Shown here: positions 9,803 to 19,460 of the stretch, piece by piece
Layout of the letters: every line of letters starts with the position of its first letter
Position numbering within the stretch: position 1 is the stretch's first letter
Assembly (NCBI RefSeq): GCF_935825525.1
Contig: NZ_CAKXZT010000116.1
Location: 90,689-154,688, forward strand
Direction of reading: 5' to 3'
DNA length: 64,000 bases
Source: Mesorhizobium escarrei
GTDB lineage: Bacteria > Pseudomonadota > Alphaproteobacteria > Rhizobiales > Rhizobiaceae
The notes under the pieces: model-generated
Databases searched by the model: none
Told to the model about the DNA's origin: nothing
What the model saw: only the letters and a program-made list of their open reading frames with translations
Position numbers and translations under genes: made by a program

Positions 9803-11181
9803 GCCGCGTCGTTTCCCAGACTAAATCAGCTTCGGTCAATCCGCTGAAATCGTCACAGCCGCTGGGTGCCGCCTTGGCCTTTCTCGGGATCGACGGCGCA
9901 GTGCCGCTGTTCCACGGCACTCAAGGCTGCACCAGCTTCGCGCTCGTGCTCTTCGTGCGGCATTTCAAGGAAACGATTCCCCTACAGACCACCGCGATGG
10001 ATGAAGTGACAACCATCCTCGGCGGGTCAGACAATCTGGAAGAGGCGATCCTCAATCTCAAGACTCGCACGAAGCCAAAGCTGATCGGGGTCTGCACGAC
10101 GGCCCTGGTGGAAACCCGTGGCGAAGATTCCGCAGGCGACATCGCCGACATCAGGCTGAAACGGGCGGAAGAACTCGCGGGTACGGAGATTGTGCTGGCC
10201 AACACGCCGGATTTCAGCGGCGCCCTCGAAGAGGGCTGGTCCAAGGCTGTCACCGCGATGATCGAAGGCATTACGCGGCCTGGCGAGCGGGCGCGCCAGT
10301 CAAAGAAGATCGCAATCCTGCCCGGCTGGAACCTCACTGTGGCTGACATCGAGCATTTGCGCGAGATGGTTGAAAGCTTTGGGCTGCACCCGGTGATTTT
10401 GCCGGACCTCTCAGGCTCGCTTGACGGTACTGTACCAGACCACTGGGTCCCGACCACCTATGGCGGTACGAGCGTCGAGGACATCCGCGAGCTCGGCGCG
10501 GCCGAGCACTGCATTGCCATCTGCGAGCATATGCGCCGGCCGGCCGAGGTGCTGCACAAGGTGACCGGCGTCCCTTACGTGCTGTTCGAGTCACTGACCG
10601 GATTGAAGGACGCCGATCAGTTTGTTTCCCTGCTGTCCAGGATTTCTGGCGAGCCTGTGCTGGCAGGCGTGTGCCGTCGGCGGGCGCAATTGCAGGATGC
10701 GTTGCTCGACGGACATTTCCATTTCGGAGGCAAGAAAATTGCGATCGCTGCTGAACCAGACCAACTCTACCAATACGCAACCTTCTTCGTGGACATGGGC
10801 TCCGAAATCACGGCGGCGGTCACGACGACCGATATGTCGGAAATTCTGGAAAAGGTACCGGCGGAGTCGATTCAGATCGGCGATCTCGGCGATTTGGAAA
10901 CGCTTGCCGGCGGCGCTGATCTTCTGGTCACCCATTCCCATGGACGCCAGGCGTCGCATCGCCTTGGCATTCCGCTCATGCGCGTCGGCTTCCCCGTCTT
11001 CGACCGGCTCGGCAGCCAGCACAAGCTCTCAATCCTCTATCAAGGGACCCGTGATCTGGTTTTCGAGGTTGCCAACATGTTCCAAGCCGACCGGCATGCG
11101 CCGACGCCTGAGGAACTTGATCCATTCCGCAAGCGGGAAACGCCAGGTGGGCCCCGTTCGTCGCCTCTCGCTCGTCACTGA
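9799..11181 (+). CDS. nifN: Nitrogenase FeMo-cofactor scaffold protein NifN
   Basis: A 460-residue NifK homologue and partner of NifE in the cofactor-maturation scaffold. It opens with NPLKSSQPLGAALAFLGIDG and HGTQGCTSFALVLFVRHFKE, the NifN counterparts of the NifK P-cluster region, in which the first Cys is replaced by Ser as expected for NifN. VCTTALVETRGED and HSHGRQASHRLGIPLMRVGF are further family blocks. Its ATG overlaps the nifE stop and nifX begins 17 bases after it. Confidence 0.96.
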   Translation: MSRVVSQTKSASVNPLKSSQPLGAALAFLGIDGAVPLFHGTQGCTSFALVLFVRHFKETIPLQTTAMDEVTTILGGSDNLEEAILNLKTRTKPKLIGVCTTALVETRGEDSAGDIADIRLKRAEELAGTEIVLANTPDFSGALEEGWSKAVTAMIEGITRPGERARQSKKIAILPGWNLTVADIEHLREMVESFGLHPVILPDLSGSLDGTVPDHWVPTTYGGTSVEDIRELGAAEHCIAICEHMRRPAEVLHKVTGVPYVLFESLTGLKDADQFVSLLSRISGEPVLAGVCRRRAQLQDALLDGHFHFGGKKIAIAAEPDQLYQYATFFVDMGSEITAAVTTTDMSEILEKVPAESIQIGDLGDLETLAGGADLLVTHSHGRQASHRLGIPLMRVGFPVFDRLGSQHKLSILYQGTRDLVFEVANMFQADRHAPTPEELDPFRKRETPGGPRSSPLARH

Positions 11182-11197
11182 CGAGGTTCAAGGTCCG

Positions 11198-11644
11198 ATG
11201 CGTAAACGACAAGCAGGCGCTTTGCGCGTGGCAATCGCAACCCAAGACATGAAGGAGCTCAATGCACATTTCGGGTCGGCCAAGCGCTTTGTCATCTACG
11301 ATGTGAGGCGCGAGGAGTGGAACCTCGTGGAAGCCTTGGCCTTCGACGACGTCTCCGACGAAAGGGGGAAACATCGGACCGAGGGGGATGACCGCATCGC
11401 ACCGAAGGTGGAAGCGCTGAAGGGCTGCCACCTCCTGTTTTGTCTGGCGATCGGCGGACCTTCGGCAGCCAAGCTTGTTTCGGCAAAGATCCATCCGATC
11501 AAGGTGCGGCAGCCTCAGAGTATCCAGGAGGTGCTGTTGCGTACGCAGATGATGCTCAGGACGTGTCCTCCCCCATGGCTGCGCAAGGTGCTGGCTGAGG
11601 CAGGTGTCGCGGAAAAGAAGCCGTCCTTCGAGGAAGACGACTGA
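11198..11644 (+). CDS. nifX: FeMo-cofactor carrier protein NifX
   Basis: A 148-residue member of the NifX/NifY/NafY-C family. These are small carriers that bind NifB-cofactor or FeMo-cofactor intermediates between NifB, NifEN and apo-NifDK. LRVAIATQDMKELNAHFGSA and RFVIYDV at the start, then LKGCHLLFCLAIGGPSAAKL, are characteristic. The start at 11198 is the first ATG after the nifN stop and gives a normal N-terminus; the longer open frame that begins inside nifN is a shadow. The C-terminus ends in the acidic FEEDD, usual for the family. A decayed second copy of this 3' end is seen near 21.8 kb. Confidence 0.95.
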   Translation: MRKRQAGALRVAIATQDMKELNAHFGSAKRFVIYDVRREEWNLVEALAFDDVSDERGKHRTEGDDRIAPKVEALKGCHLLFCLAIGGPSAAKLVSAKIHPIKVRQPQSIQEVLLRTQMMLRTCPPPWLRKVLAEAGVAEKKPSFEEDD

Positions 11645-11661
11645 AATGAGGAGAAGGCGAC

Positions 11662-12141
11662 ATGTCCGACCCTGCCGTTAGCCCTGCTGTCGCCGAGGAC
11701 GAGATCGCGCTTGCCAGCCCGTTTCTCAAATGCCTCGTGCGGCTAATCCGTGCTCAGGACTCCTACGGGGCTTGGGAAGGCAAAGCGGACACCGAGCTGC
11801 TGGCCGCCTTCATCATCACTAAGGAACAGCGCCGTGCAATCCCGATCATCGGCGATCCCGATCCGGACGTGCTGTGGAGGCTTGATATGTTTTACGCCGC
11901 CGTTGGGCTTGCGATCGAGGAGCGTTGCGGCCTGATGGCATCGCCGATGATGGAGCTGAGCCATGAAGGCTTTGGGCGCGTGCTTTTCACGGCCGGGCGG
12001 TTGGTCGCTCTCTCGAAGTCGCTGCGCGACGTCCACCGGTTCGGCTTCGAGACGTTCCGGAAGCTCGCCGAGGCCGGCACGAAACTGGTCGGCGACGCAA
12101 TCGCAGCCATCGAAACCTATCCCGAGGTAGCGCGCGCGTGA
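11662..12141 (+). CDS. NifX-associated nitrogen fixation protein (DUF269)
   Basis: A 159-residue protein of the DUF269 family, which nearly always sits directly downstream of nifX in alphaproteobacteria; its biochemical role is not settled. [35 protein letters not shown] and [20 protein letters not shown] are the family blocks. It starts 17 bases after nifX with GAGGAGAAGG upstream. In related species the CCE_0567-type gene and fdxB follow directly. Here that order is interrupted and the two genes are found 10 kb further on, behind a decayed copy of this gene (21.9-22.26 kb). Confidence 0.93.
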   Translation: MSDPAVSPAVAEDEIALASPFLKCLVRLIRAQDSYGAWEGKADTELLAAFIITKEQRRAIPIIGDPDPDVLWRLDMFYAAVGLAIEERCGLMASPMMELSHEGFGRVLFTAGRLVALSKSLRDVHRFGFETFRKLAEAGTKLVGDAIAAIETYPEVARA

Positions 12142-12249
12142 TGAGAGCAGGTGTCGAGCGAAGGGGTCATGACAAGTCTTGAGCAGCCGCGATGGCCAGC
12201 CTGCGCAGCCGACGCGGTCCGGGCCGATGGGGCTCTTGAGGTAGCGCCG

Positions 12250-12954
12250 ATGAAGCCACTTGTCCTGATCTGTTCGCATGATACCGAGTTCTATCTGTTC
12301 CTGAGCCACATACTGGAGGTGGACGGCTTCGCCAGTGAGCCGGCAGGCGGCGCCAAGGAAGCGCTTGCATTGGCCGACGAACGGGAATTCAAGGCCGTGG
12401 TGCTGGACTGCGGGCCAGCGAGCATAACCGGGTCTGCAATCTGCGCCCGGCTCAAGCGGGAGCCCCGGACCGGCGGGCTGCCGATTATTGCCCTGATCGC
12501 GCCCGGCGCCGAGAACCAGCACCTCGATCTCCTGAAGGCTGGCATTGACGAGAGCTTTGTGCGGCCGATCGCCCCGGCCAAGCTGCTCGACTGTCTACGC
12601 GCGAGGCTGTCGCTGACCAAGCGGGGTGCGAATGGTCTTGAAAACGGCGGCTGGCTCTCTTGTGGCGGCCTCGAGATGAAGCTCGACGCCCACCGGGTTC
12701 GCGGCAATGGCCACGACATCCACCTCGGACCCATCGAGTTCAACGTGCTGCGGCTTATGATTGAAGCTCCCGGGAAGGTCTTCAGCCGGGACGAACTTAT
12801 CGGCGCGGCCTGGCCGTCCAACATCCATGTCGGTCCACGCACCGTCGATGTCCATATCAGCCGGATCAGAAAAGCCCTGAAAACGGCTTCGCCCGGCAGC
12901 CTCATTCGCACCGTCAGGTCGGCCGGCTACTCGATCGAGAAGCCGGACGACTGA
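12250..12954 (+). CDS. OmpR/PhoB-type response regulator with atypical receiver
   Basis: A 234-residue two-domain regulator: receiver at about 1-120, winged-helix DNA-binding domain at about 140-230 (LGPIEFNVLRLMIEAPGKVF, RTVDVHISRIRKAL, IRTVRSAGYSIE). The phospho-acceptor Asp is present (VVLDCGP). The acidic pair normally near residues 8-10 is reduced to SHDTEF, and the conserved Lys of the TKP motif is Arg (FVRPIAP), so normal phosphorylation may be weakened or absent. I chose the ATG at 12250 (GAGG upstream) because the receiver begins right there; a GTG start at 12151 would add 33 residues. No histidine kinase is nearby. It follows the nif operon by 108 bases and may be read from it. The target is unknown. 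Confidence 0.85.
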   Translation: MKPLVLICSHDTEFYLFLSHILEVDGFASEPAGGAKEALALADEREFKAVVLDCGPASITGSAICARLKREPRTGGLPIIALIAPGAENQHLDLLKAGIDESFVRPIAPAKLLDCLRARLSLTKRGANGLENGGWLSCGGLEMKLDAHRVRGNGHDIHLGPIEFNVLRLMIEAPGKVFSRDELIGAAWPSNIHVGPRTVDVHISRIRKALKTASPGSLIRTVRSAGYSIEKPDD

Positions 12955-13051
12955 ATCAAGTGCGGGTGTGGTGCCACTCCCTTCCCTCGCGCGGTGAGCC
13001 GGTCTTGCGGCCTGAAACGCCCCTAAACGAATACTCAGGAGAAGCAGGCAA

Positions 13052-13939
13052 ATGGCTTTTAAAAGCGTACTCTGTGTGACCGGCGCTGACGATTCCGATC
13101 AGGACGTCAGAACTGCCGCCGGCTTGTGTGCCGAAGTCGGAGCGCACCTTTCCGTACTGGTTGTAACGCCTCCGATGCTCCTTATGTCGTATCCGTCGAT
13201 CGGAGATGGTGTCCCCGAGTGGCCTGGAGGACGTGGACAGGCAATTGCCAGATTGAATGACCGGTTTCGGCAAATCGATCGATTTACACAGGACGTGGCA
13301 AGACTGGCAAAGCGCTCCAAAGATATCCAAAGACTATTAAGAGCGATGTGCCTTTCCTATGACGTTGACACCGATTATTGCGATCCGGCCAGCCTCGGTG
13401 AAGTAGCACGACAGCGCGTGCTCTGCGCAGACCTCACGATCATCGGACCGTGTCTCCTCAATGACGAGAATCTCGGACCTCTTGTTGTCAACGGCTGCTT
13501 GTTCGATACGGGAAGGCCGGTGCTCGTTGTGCCGAAGGGCGCTGAGGCGACCCTATGGCCAAAGCGCGTCCTGGTCGGTTGGGATTCGCGAGTCGAAGCG
13601 TCCCGTGCGGTTCGTGAAGCGCTGGGTGTCTTATGCGCTGCTGAGGAAGTTCGTGTTGCCCTGGTCGATCCGAAGGCGAACTATAACGGGAACGGCGCGG
13701 AGCCTGGAGCCAACATCGCTGCCTATCTCACTCGGCACGGTGCTCGGGTGTCGGTTGACCTACTGCCAAGTGCTGGCAAACCGGCGGCCACGGTGCTTGC
13801 GCAGCACGCAATCGACATTTCTGCCGACATGATAGTCATGGGCGCTTATGGCAACCGTCGGCTGCGTGAGCGGCTCTTTGGCGGCGCGACGAGATGGATC
13901 TTTGAGAAGCCGACATTGCCACTGTTTTTGGCGCGCTGA
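13052..13939 (+). CDS. Tandem universal stress protein (UspA family)
   Basis: A 295-residue cytoplasmic protein with two Usp domains, about 1-145 and 165-295. The second keeps the ATP-binding signature region MGAYGNRRLRERLFGGATRW and ends PTLPLFLAR, as Usp proteins do. The first is more diverged and lacks the glycine-rich signature, so only one domain probably binds nucleotide. AGGAGAAGC precedes the ATG. Usp genes are often induced by low oxygen and stress. Its place just after the nif genes suggests use in nodules, but I see no sigma54 promoter of its own. Confidence 0.88.
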   Translation: MAFKSVLCVTGADDSDQDVRTAAGLCAEVGAHLSVLVVTPPMLLMSYPSIGDGVPEWPGGRGQAIARLNDRFRQIDRFTQDVARLAKRSKDIQRLLRAMCLSYDVDTDYCDPASLGEVARQRVLCADLTIIGPCLLNDENLGPLVVNGCLFDTGRPVLVVPKGAEATLWPKRVLVGWDSRVEASRAVREALGVLCAAEEVRVALVDPKANYNGNGAEPGANIAAYLTRHGARVSVDLLPSAGKPAATVLAQHAIDISADMIVMGAYGNRRLRERLFGGATRWIFEKPTLPLFLAR

Positions 13940-14815
13940 CTCGTTCCGGAGTTGCACCCATGCCGTTCAAAGCTTTACTCCCCTGGGTGACCTGATGCCA
14001 TCGGGAGAAACATCGCGACGGCGCGAAGCTCCTCGGAGCCAATCTGCACGCGACGCGGCCGGGAATATGCCCCCTTCTTCAGTTGCTGCTAGGGTTCTGC
14101 TCGCCGGAGATGATTCGGCGCGGAGACCAAGGGCCCGCAGGGACGCTGCTCGACGCAATCAAAGCACGGCTTCGTAGGTTGGCGTAAGTCGAGGAGGAGA
14201 GGCGTGTCAGCGCGGCAGCCCTAGGTTCGGAGCCGTTGCCGCCGGCCAGCACCCGCCGTGGCGGACCATGCCCTACCACTGTTCCACGGCTGGCCCAGTT
14301 GTCAGGGGCAATAGCGCCGCTGCGTGCTCCACATAGCTCAATGCGGGTGAGTTCGAGCAGCTGAAGGTGGACTCGACCCGTTTGAGGCGGCCGCGGGCAT
14401 AGTTGGTTGTCGTCCGCGCCCACTTTCTGCGCGCGCACGGGAACTCGAACCATACCCGCACCTGCGTCCACAGAAAGCTGCTGGTAATTGGGCATGGATG
14501 GGTGCGGCGGTGCGGTGCTGTCGAGCCGCATAACTCTGCCGGTTGGACCCCAATCAATTAGGCTCAAGGTCGTGGCTGCAGATTTGAGCACTGACGGGAG
14601 ATACCATGACGAATACTTCGCTGCAGTCCTTGCTGAGGGTTAGCCCGCGCTGCACCGCGGCCATGCGCGATCCTTTCCAGCCTGCCTTAGTCCAGATCCA
14701 TGGCTGGCGAAGAGATGACCTTGGCGAAAATGGGGGCGAGGATATGTCGGCTCGCCCGCGAAAGGTGGATCGCGTCAAGGTAGAAGACGTCTTCACCTGA
14801 TTTCAGGGGCACTTT
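13940..14815. other. Region without a recognisable gene
   Basis: Short frames on both strands overlap and have no domains. The stretch separates the Usp gene from the broken acyltransferase and has the look of decayed island DNA. Confidence 0.45.
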
Positions 14816-16631
14816 TCATGCCCACACAGAGCTGGGAACTATGGGGACGAATTGTACGGTTCGTGGCAGCAGATCCGCGAGGATTTGATTGTTCTGCCAA
14901 GACCTCTCGGCCGGCATGGTGGAGCACGGCGCATCGCCATTCATGAAGTCCGCACGGATAAGGCAAGTCGGCACATCGGTGGGCGGTTCTGGGGCTGGTC
15001 CAACCACGGCGGTCTTGATGCCACGGGTCGCGAGTGGGGCCGCGGTCTCTTTAATGGCGGACGTGAAGTTCGCTTTGGAAGCCTCCTGCGAAGGCCAGCT
15101 TCCATCCTTCGAAAGGAAGCTGCCTCCACGCCCCGAGTAGGTGTTCCAGCGGCCTGCCAGGATCACGAGTGTGACGTTGCGATCGGCAAGCACCGATTGG
15201 AGCGCAGACGAATTGAAGGCCGGGCAATCCGCTGTGAATGGACTGGCGGGAAGCATCGTCATGTTGGGGAAAGGAGCGCATCCTGCTTTTGTGATCTGTC
15301 TGACGCGCACGCCTGTGGTCCGGGCGGCCTCGCTTAAAGAAGGGGCAAGATGGGCAGCCTGAGAATCGCCCCACAAAACGATCGTCGGAGCGATATTGCC
15401 GGAGCCGAGGAGGCATTCGCCCGTTTTGGGGATGAGCCCGCCACGCTCGAGACAGGGAGATGCTTCGAACTTGGCTGTTTCCGCTTTGAGCGCTTGAACA
15501 GACGGGCCGCCGTCAGGACCCCGGCTGGGGAAGCCGGAGCTGTTGATGATAGCCACGGAAGACAGCACGCGGCAGCCATAGTGCCGACGGCCGTTACCAT
15601 TCACGTCCAGCCTGTGGCTCTACGGCGAAACGGGCGCTCGACAAAGCGCCATGAGAGGGCAGAAACGAGCAGAGCGGCCATTACGACGGCGACACGTTCA
15701 GAGACGAACAATTCGCGATTTCGATAGATGCCAGCAAAGACCAGCAACGGCCAGTGCCAGAGGTAGAGCGAGTAGGATGTGAGGCCGATGAAGGCGGCAG
15801 GCCCGATCGACAGCGCCCTTGCGACTGTTGTTTCGCGGTGAAAGCCGGCGGCGATGATGAGCGCTGCTCCAATGCAGGGAGCAAGCGCATAGAGGTCAGG
15901 AAATGGCGTATCTTCATCGATCAGGAAGAGTGAAGCGGTGATGAGCGCCAGACCTGAGGCAGCGAGGAATTCCGCAATCGTTTGGTTTGGCTTCATTGCC
16001 TTAGCCACACGCAGCGCGATCAGCCGGCCCGCGAGCAGTTCCCAAGCGCGCATCGGAAGCATGTAAAATACAAAGGGCGGGTCGCTCTGGAGCCAGTGCT
16101 GAGCGGCGTAGATGGACATGAGGAATAGCGCTGCGACGATGATTGACGCCCGCGGTCTCAGTCATCGCATCATGAGTATGACTGCCAAAGCCACAGCAAG
16201 TAAAACTGCTCCTCGACGGCCAGCGACCGTGGTGCAGGAGCGGGAGCGAGTTCGCGGCTTCAGTGAAATAGTTGGTGTTGCGGTAAAAAAAGAAGTTGCT
16301 GGCGGAAACCGCGGCGGCGATGGCGCTGTTGCCGAACCCAATGAACTCTCCCGGCGGCAGCACAAACCACGCCATCGCAAAAACAGGCGGCGAGCATCGC
16401 GAAGAGGGCGGGGAGAATCCGTCGAACGCGGCGGTGATAGAAGTCCAGCAGCGAGAATTCGCCTCTGTCTGTCCGCTCGATGATGTCGGACGTTATCAGG
16501 AAGCCGGAGATCACAAAGAAGACGTCGACCCCAACGAACCCGCCGCTGACTGCTGAAAAGCCAGCATGATATAGGACAACAGGAACAACGGCGACGGCCC
16601 GTAGACCGCTGATGTCCGCTCTGTACTTCAT
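14816..16631 (-). pseudogene. Broken OafA-type acyltransferase with SGNH domain
   Basis: Pieces of one acyltransferase-3 gene are recognisable in order on the minus strand, in different frames. The N-terminus starts at 16631 (MKYRADISGLRAVAV, GGFVGVDVFFVISGFLI). The frame then shifts near 16.37 kb (FIGFGNSAIAAAVSASNFFF) and again near 16.22 kb (SLAVEEQFYLLW, followed by a stop). A later membrane part spans 16119-15601 (SLYLWHWPLLVFAGIYR, FVERPFRRR). Then comes a GTGA junction into an SGNH-hydrolase part at 15604-14816 (VLWGDSQAAHLAPSL). An intact enzyme of this type O-acylates surface polysaccharide or peptidoglycan. With at least three frame changes and an internal stop it cannot make the full protein, though the soluble SGNH piece could still be translated. 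Confidence 0.82.
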
Positions 16632-17440
16632 GCCGCTGATCGTCCTCAAAACGTCCCGAGCAGCGCTTTTTCATGTTCGTTACTATTCGTAAAATCGATC
16701 GTTTCGATGAAGCCCATCTACGATATGAATGCGGGCCATCAACTGCGATCAAGAACCGAACCGGACCCATTCCAATTCGCGCAACGATCTCGTCGAGACC
16801 CGCCGCAACGGTAGATGATCTACTATTCCTGTAAATTCGAGCCGGTCCGAACTTCTCAACGCTCTGGATGGGATTCTCGGCGAAGGTGATTAATCGCAGA
16901 AGGGATGCCGCCTGCGTCGCTCCGGCATTTAATCGGTCAGTGGATGTCGCCCAAAGCCTCCCCTTGCGATTGACCTGAGGGTGCCAAGCGGCTTTGGGCG
17001 TCGTGAGACGCGTGCAAGAACGGGGCCAGGCGAGCAGCGACGGCTGTCTTGACCGGGCACACCGTCGATCACGGTGAAACCGGAAAGCGGCTCAAAGCGA
17101 TCGAGCAGCGATTGCGTTGAACGCACCAGCACGCGAAACGACGGCAAGGCGCGCCCGGCCCCAGGTCGGGACGGCTTCGTCGCCCAGCACCAGCTCGACC
17201 GAGCCCGACGCTTTTTAGCTGTGGCGTCCGGAATCCGGCAATTGCCCTCCGGTCATGCGATCGCGGATCTCTCGTATCTCTGCTTTTACAGCATTCTTCG
17301 AGCGCACGGCACTCCCCTTAGCACAGCTACCAACGGCGCGCGGGTCGGCTTCTTCGCGCGCCAGCATAAGCTTGCTTTGATCGAATGCCGACGGCGCGGC
17401 CATTAGGCAATCCGCTGCCGTTGCAAGGTTACCCCTTGGA
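16632..17440. other. Region without a recognisable gene
   Basis: No frame here shows a domain, and the predicted small proteins on both strands are of biased composition. A short AT-rich stretch at about 16660-16720 precedes the broken acyltransferase and may have been its promoter region. Confidence 0.4.
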
Positions 17441-17661
17441 TTCGGCACCCGACAGGATTGCAAACCTGCTGCCCGTTGTTTTAATGGTAGTTAGCTTGTG
17501 GCCACGTTCGATGCAGCGGACCTTCCGAACATCAGCGGATGTCCCCCCATGGGCAGGCCAGCGGTTGCCCGACCTACGTGTAGTTTTTCGGGTGCGGAAC
17601 TGCTCTTAGTCCACCGGCCCGAGAGGACGGCGACGTGCAGCGGGCGCCAGGTTTCCCTCAA

Positions 17662-17677
17662 TGTCGGATACCCGACA
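17662..17677 (+). promoter_or_regulatory. NifA upstream activator site in repeat copy B
   Basis: TGTCGGATACCCGACA is a perfect TGT-N10-ACA and is itself nearly palindromic (TGTCGG-ATAC-CCGACA). It lies 45 bases before the -24 element at 17722. Confidence 0.72.
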
Positions 17678-17721
17678 GGATCACAAACCCGCTCCCCATT
17701 GCTTTCACGATAATTTGCTTC

Positions 17722-17737
17722 TGGCACGTTAGGTGCA
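17722..17737 (+). promoter_or_regulatory. Sigma54 (-24/-12) promoter upstream of the N-monooxygenase gene
   Basis: TGGCAC-GTTAG-GTGCA differs from TGGCAC-N5-TTGCA at one base only. With the NifA site upstream it should fire rightwards into 17750-18125 and the monooxygenase gene at 18126. The leader would be about 375 bases. It holds a possible 48-codon frame at 17773-17919 that has no good ribosome site and that I do not recognise. Confidence 0.68.
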
Positions 17738-18125
17738 GGAGTTCTTCCGAACACATCAATGGATGTCCTCCTATGATAAGGCTCACGGAAGAAGGCTTCG
17801 CCGCATGCGTGACCGCGTCTTCGCTGATCCCTATTCCGGTCAAAGGTCGGCGCACCATGTTGAAGGTGGGCGAATGCGCACGATCAAACACGCAATGGGG
17901 TTGGAGGGCATCTCGCTGACCGAGACGCGATCATCGAACCGGACGGAGATAAGTCGATCCCGCCCATGCCCACACGCCCTCGACATGAGTGTCGATCTCA
18001 TCACTTGGCTGGGATCCATGCGCCTCCCAGGTCCAGAGTGCCCGCGCGGAGCGTCAGCCCAGTGCCGATGGGGCCGATATTCGCCCCGAACACGCGCAGT
18101 TGCGAAACCTGTAGGAGCAAGATAA

Positions 18126-19460
18126 GTGGAGCTCTCTTGCATTGGCGTAGGTGCCGGTCCGTCCAATCTTAGCCTCGCGTGTCAAATACACGAGGAAATC
18201 GGGCACGGGGCGCTGTTCCTGGATCGGCAAGTCGACTTCCACTGGCATCCAGGCAGCGCTTTCGATTCCACGGAGCTCCAGGTCAGCCACTTCAAGGACC
18301 TGATCACGCTGGTGAATCCGCGATCAGCCTACACTTTCGTAAACTACCTGCACGAGAACGGGCGTCTGTACCACTTCCTAAATGCACAGTTCGAGGCCGC
18401 GCTCAGAGCTGAGTTCGAGCAATACCTGAACTGGGCTTTCCACAGGAACCCCCTTGTCCGCGGCGGTGAGACGGTGCGCGAGATCCGCTTTGACGGAGAG
18501 TTTCGGGTGCGGACGGACAACGCGGTTCGCGGCGCCAGAAACGTCGTAGTCGGCATTGGCAGACAGCCGCAAATCCCATCTCAGTTTCAGGGCTGGACTG
18601 GACCCAACCTGTTCCACTCATCTGAGATACTGCACATCCATCCTGAGGTGCACAAAAAGCATGTCTGCGTGGTGGGCGGGGGACAGTCGGGAGCGGAGGT
18701 GCTGTTGCATCTTGTCGGCCGTCCGAATGAACAGTGGCCTGCTTCGATCACTTGGGTCTCGCAAAGCGAAAGCTACCTGGCCATCGACAACAGCCCGTTC
18801 ACAAACGAGCTGTTCACGCCCTGCCTTTCGGATCGTTTCGTGGCGATGAGCGAGTCGCAGCGCAGACTGTTGCTTCGGCGCTTCATGCTTGCCTCGGAGG
18901 GCATTTCGGAAAACGCACTGCGCGCGGTGTATCAGGCGCTGTACCGCCATGCATTTCTCGAGCCAAACCGATGCGAGATCACACTGCAGCCGGGCTGCAC
19001 CGTCTCGCACTGCATCAACGTGGGCGCGGGTCACAGGCTCACCCTGCAGCACGAGGTGGAGGAGGTCGAAGAAGTCACCGCCGACATCGTCATCCTTGCC
19101 ACCGGTTACGAGAACGCGGTGCCCGGCTTCTTGGAACCGATCGCGCATCGGCTGGAAACGATCGACAACGAATTGGCAATTCGGGAAGACTTTTCTGTGT
19201 TCTGGGACGGACCGCGTGACAGGCGCATCTTCGTACACAATGCGAACGTCGGGCAGGGCGGGCTGGCTGATCCGAATCTAACTCTGCTGGCCTGGCGAGC
19301 GCGACGCATCTTTGATAGCCTTATGGAAAGCGCGCCGCGCGTCAATCCCGAGCCTCCTGACTTCATCTGCCCTACCTCCGTCGAGAGCTGTTCCGACGCC
19401 GTCGCAGAAGATGGGCAGCGGGATATGACCCGCAGACTCCTCCTCGGCGGCGGTATCTAA
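18126..19460 (+). CDS. L-lysine/L-ornithine N-monooxygenase (IucD/SidA family)
   Basis: A 444-residue FAD- and NADPH-dependent N-hydroxylase that adds oxygen to the side-chain amine of lysine or ornithine (possibly another diamine), the first step towards hydroxamate siderophores. FAD motif GVGAGPSNLSLA near 7-18, NADPH motif VVGGGQSGAEVL near 186-197, and ILATGYENAVPGFLEP near 326-341 are present. NPRSAYTFVNYLHENGRLYHF is typical of the IucD group. It starts at GTG 18126 with GGAG 10 bases upstream. No acyltransferase, synthetase or siderophore receptor lies nearby, so it is an orphan of such a pathway or serves something else. The NifA-type promoter 390 bases upstream suggests expression in nodules. 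Confidence 0.88.
   Translation: MELSCIGVGAGPSNLSLACQIHEEIGHGALFLDRQVDFHWHPGSAFDSTELQVSHFKDLITLVNPRSAYTFVNYLHENGRLYHFLNAQFEAALRAEFEQYLNWAFHRNPLVRGGETVREIRFDGEFRVRTDNAVRGARNVVVGIGRQPQIPSQFQGWTGPNLFHSSEILHIHPEVHKKHVCVVGGGQSGAEVLLHLVGRPNEQWPASITWVSQSESYLAIDNSPFTNELFTPCLSDRFVAMSESQRRLLLRRFMLASEGISENALRAVYQALYRHAFLEPNRCEITLQPGCTVSHCINVGAGHRLTLQHEVEEVEEVTADIVILATGYENAVPGFLEPIAHRLETIDNELAIREDFSVFWDGPRDRRIFVHNANVGQGGLADPNLTLLAWRARRIFDSLMESAPRVNPEPPDFICPTSVESCSDAVAEDGQRDMTRRLLLGGGI

Larger units (their letters stand above)
17444..17778 (+). repeat. Imperfect direct repeat (two copies, about 222 bases apart)
   Basis: Copy A (about 17444-17556) and copy B (about 17666-17778) share CCCGACAGGAT at 17448 and 17671, CTTCCGAACA at 17522 and 17744, and GGATGTCC at 17537 and 17761, with diverged bases between. 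Copy B has a full NifA site and a -24/-12 promoter. In copy A the NifA half-site TGT is lost and the -24/-12 region has an extra base (TGGCCAC-GTTCGATGCAG). This looks like a duplicated nif-type promoter of which one copy has decayed. Confidence 0.7.

Noticed and set aside
10622-11644. 340-codon frame as a nifX fusion
   Set aside because: Its first 190 codons overlap nifN in another frame; true nifX begins at 11198.
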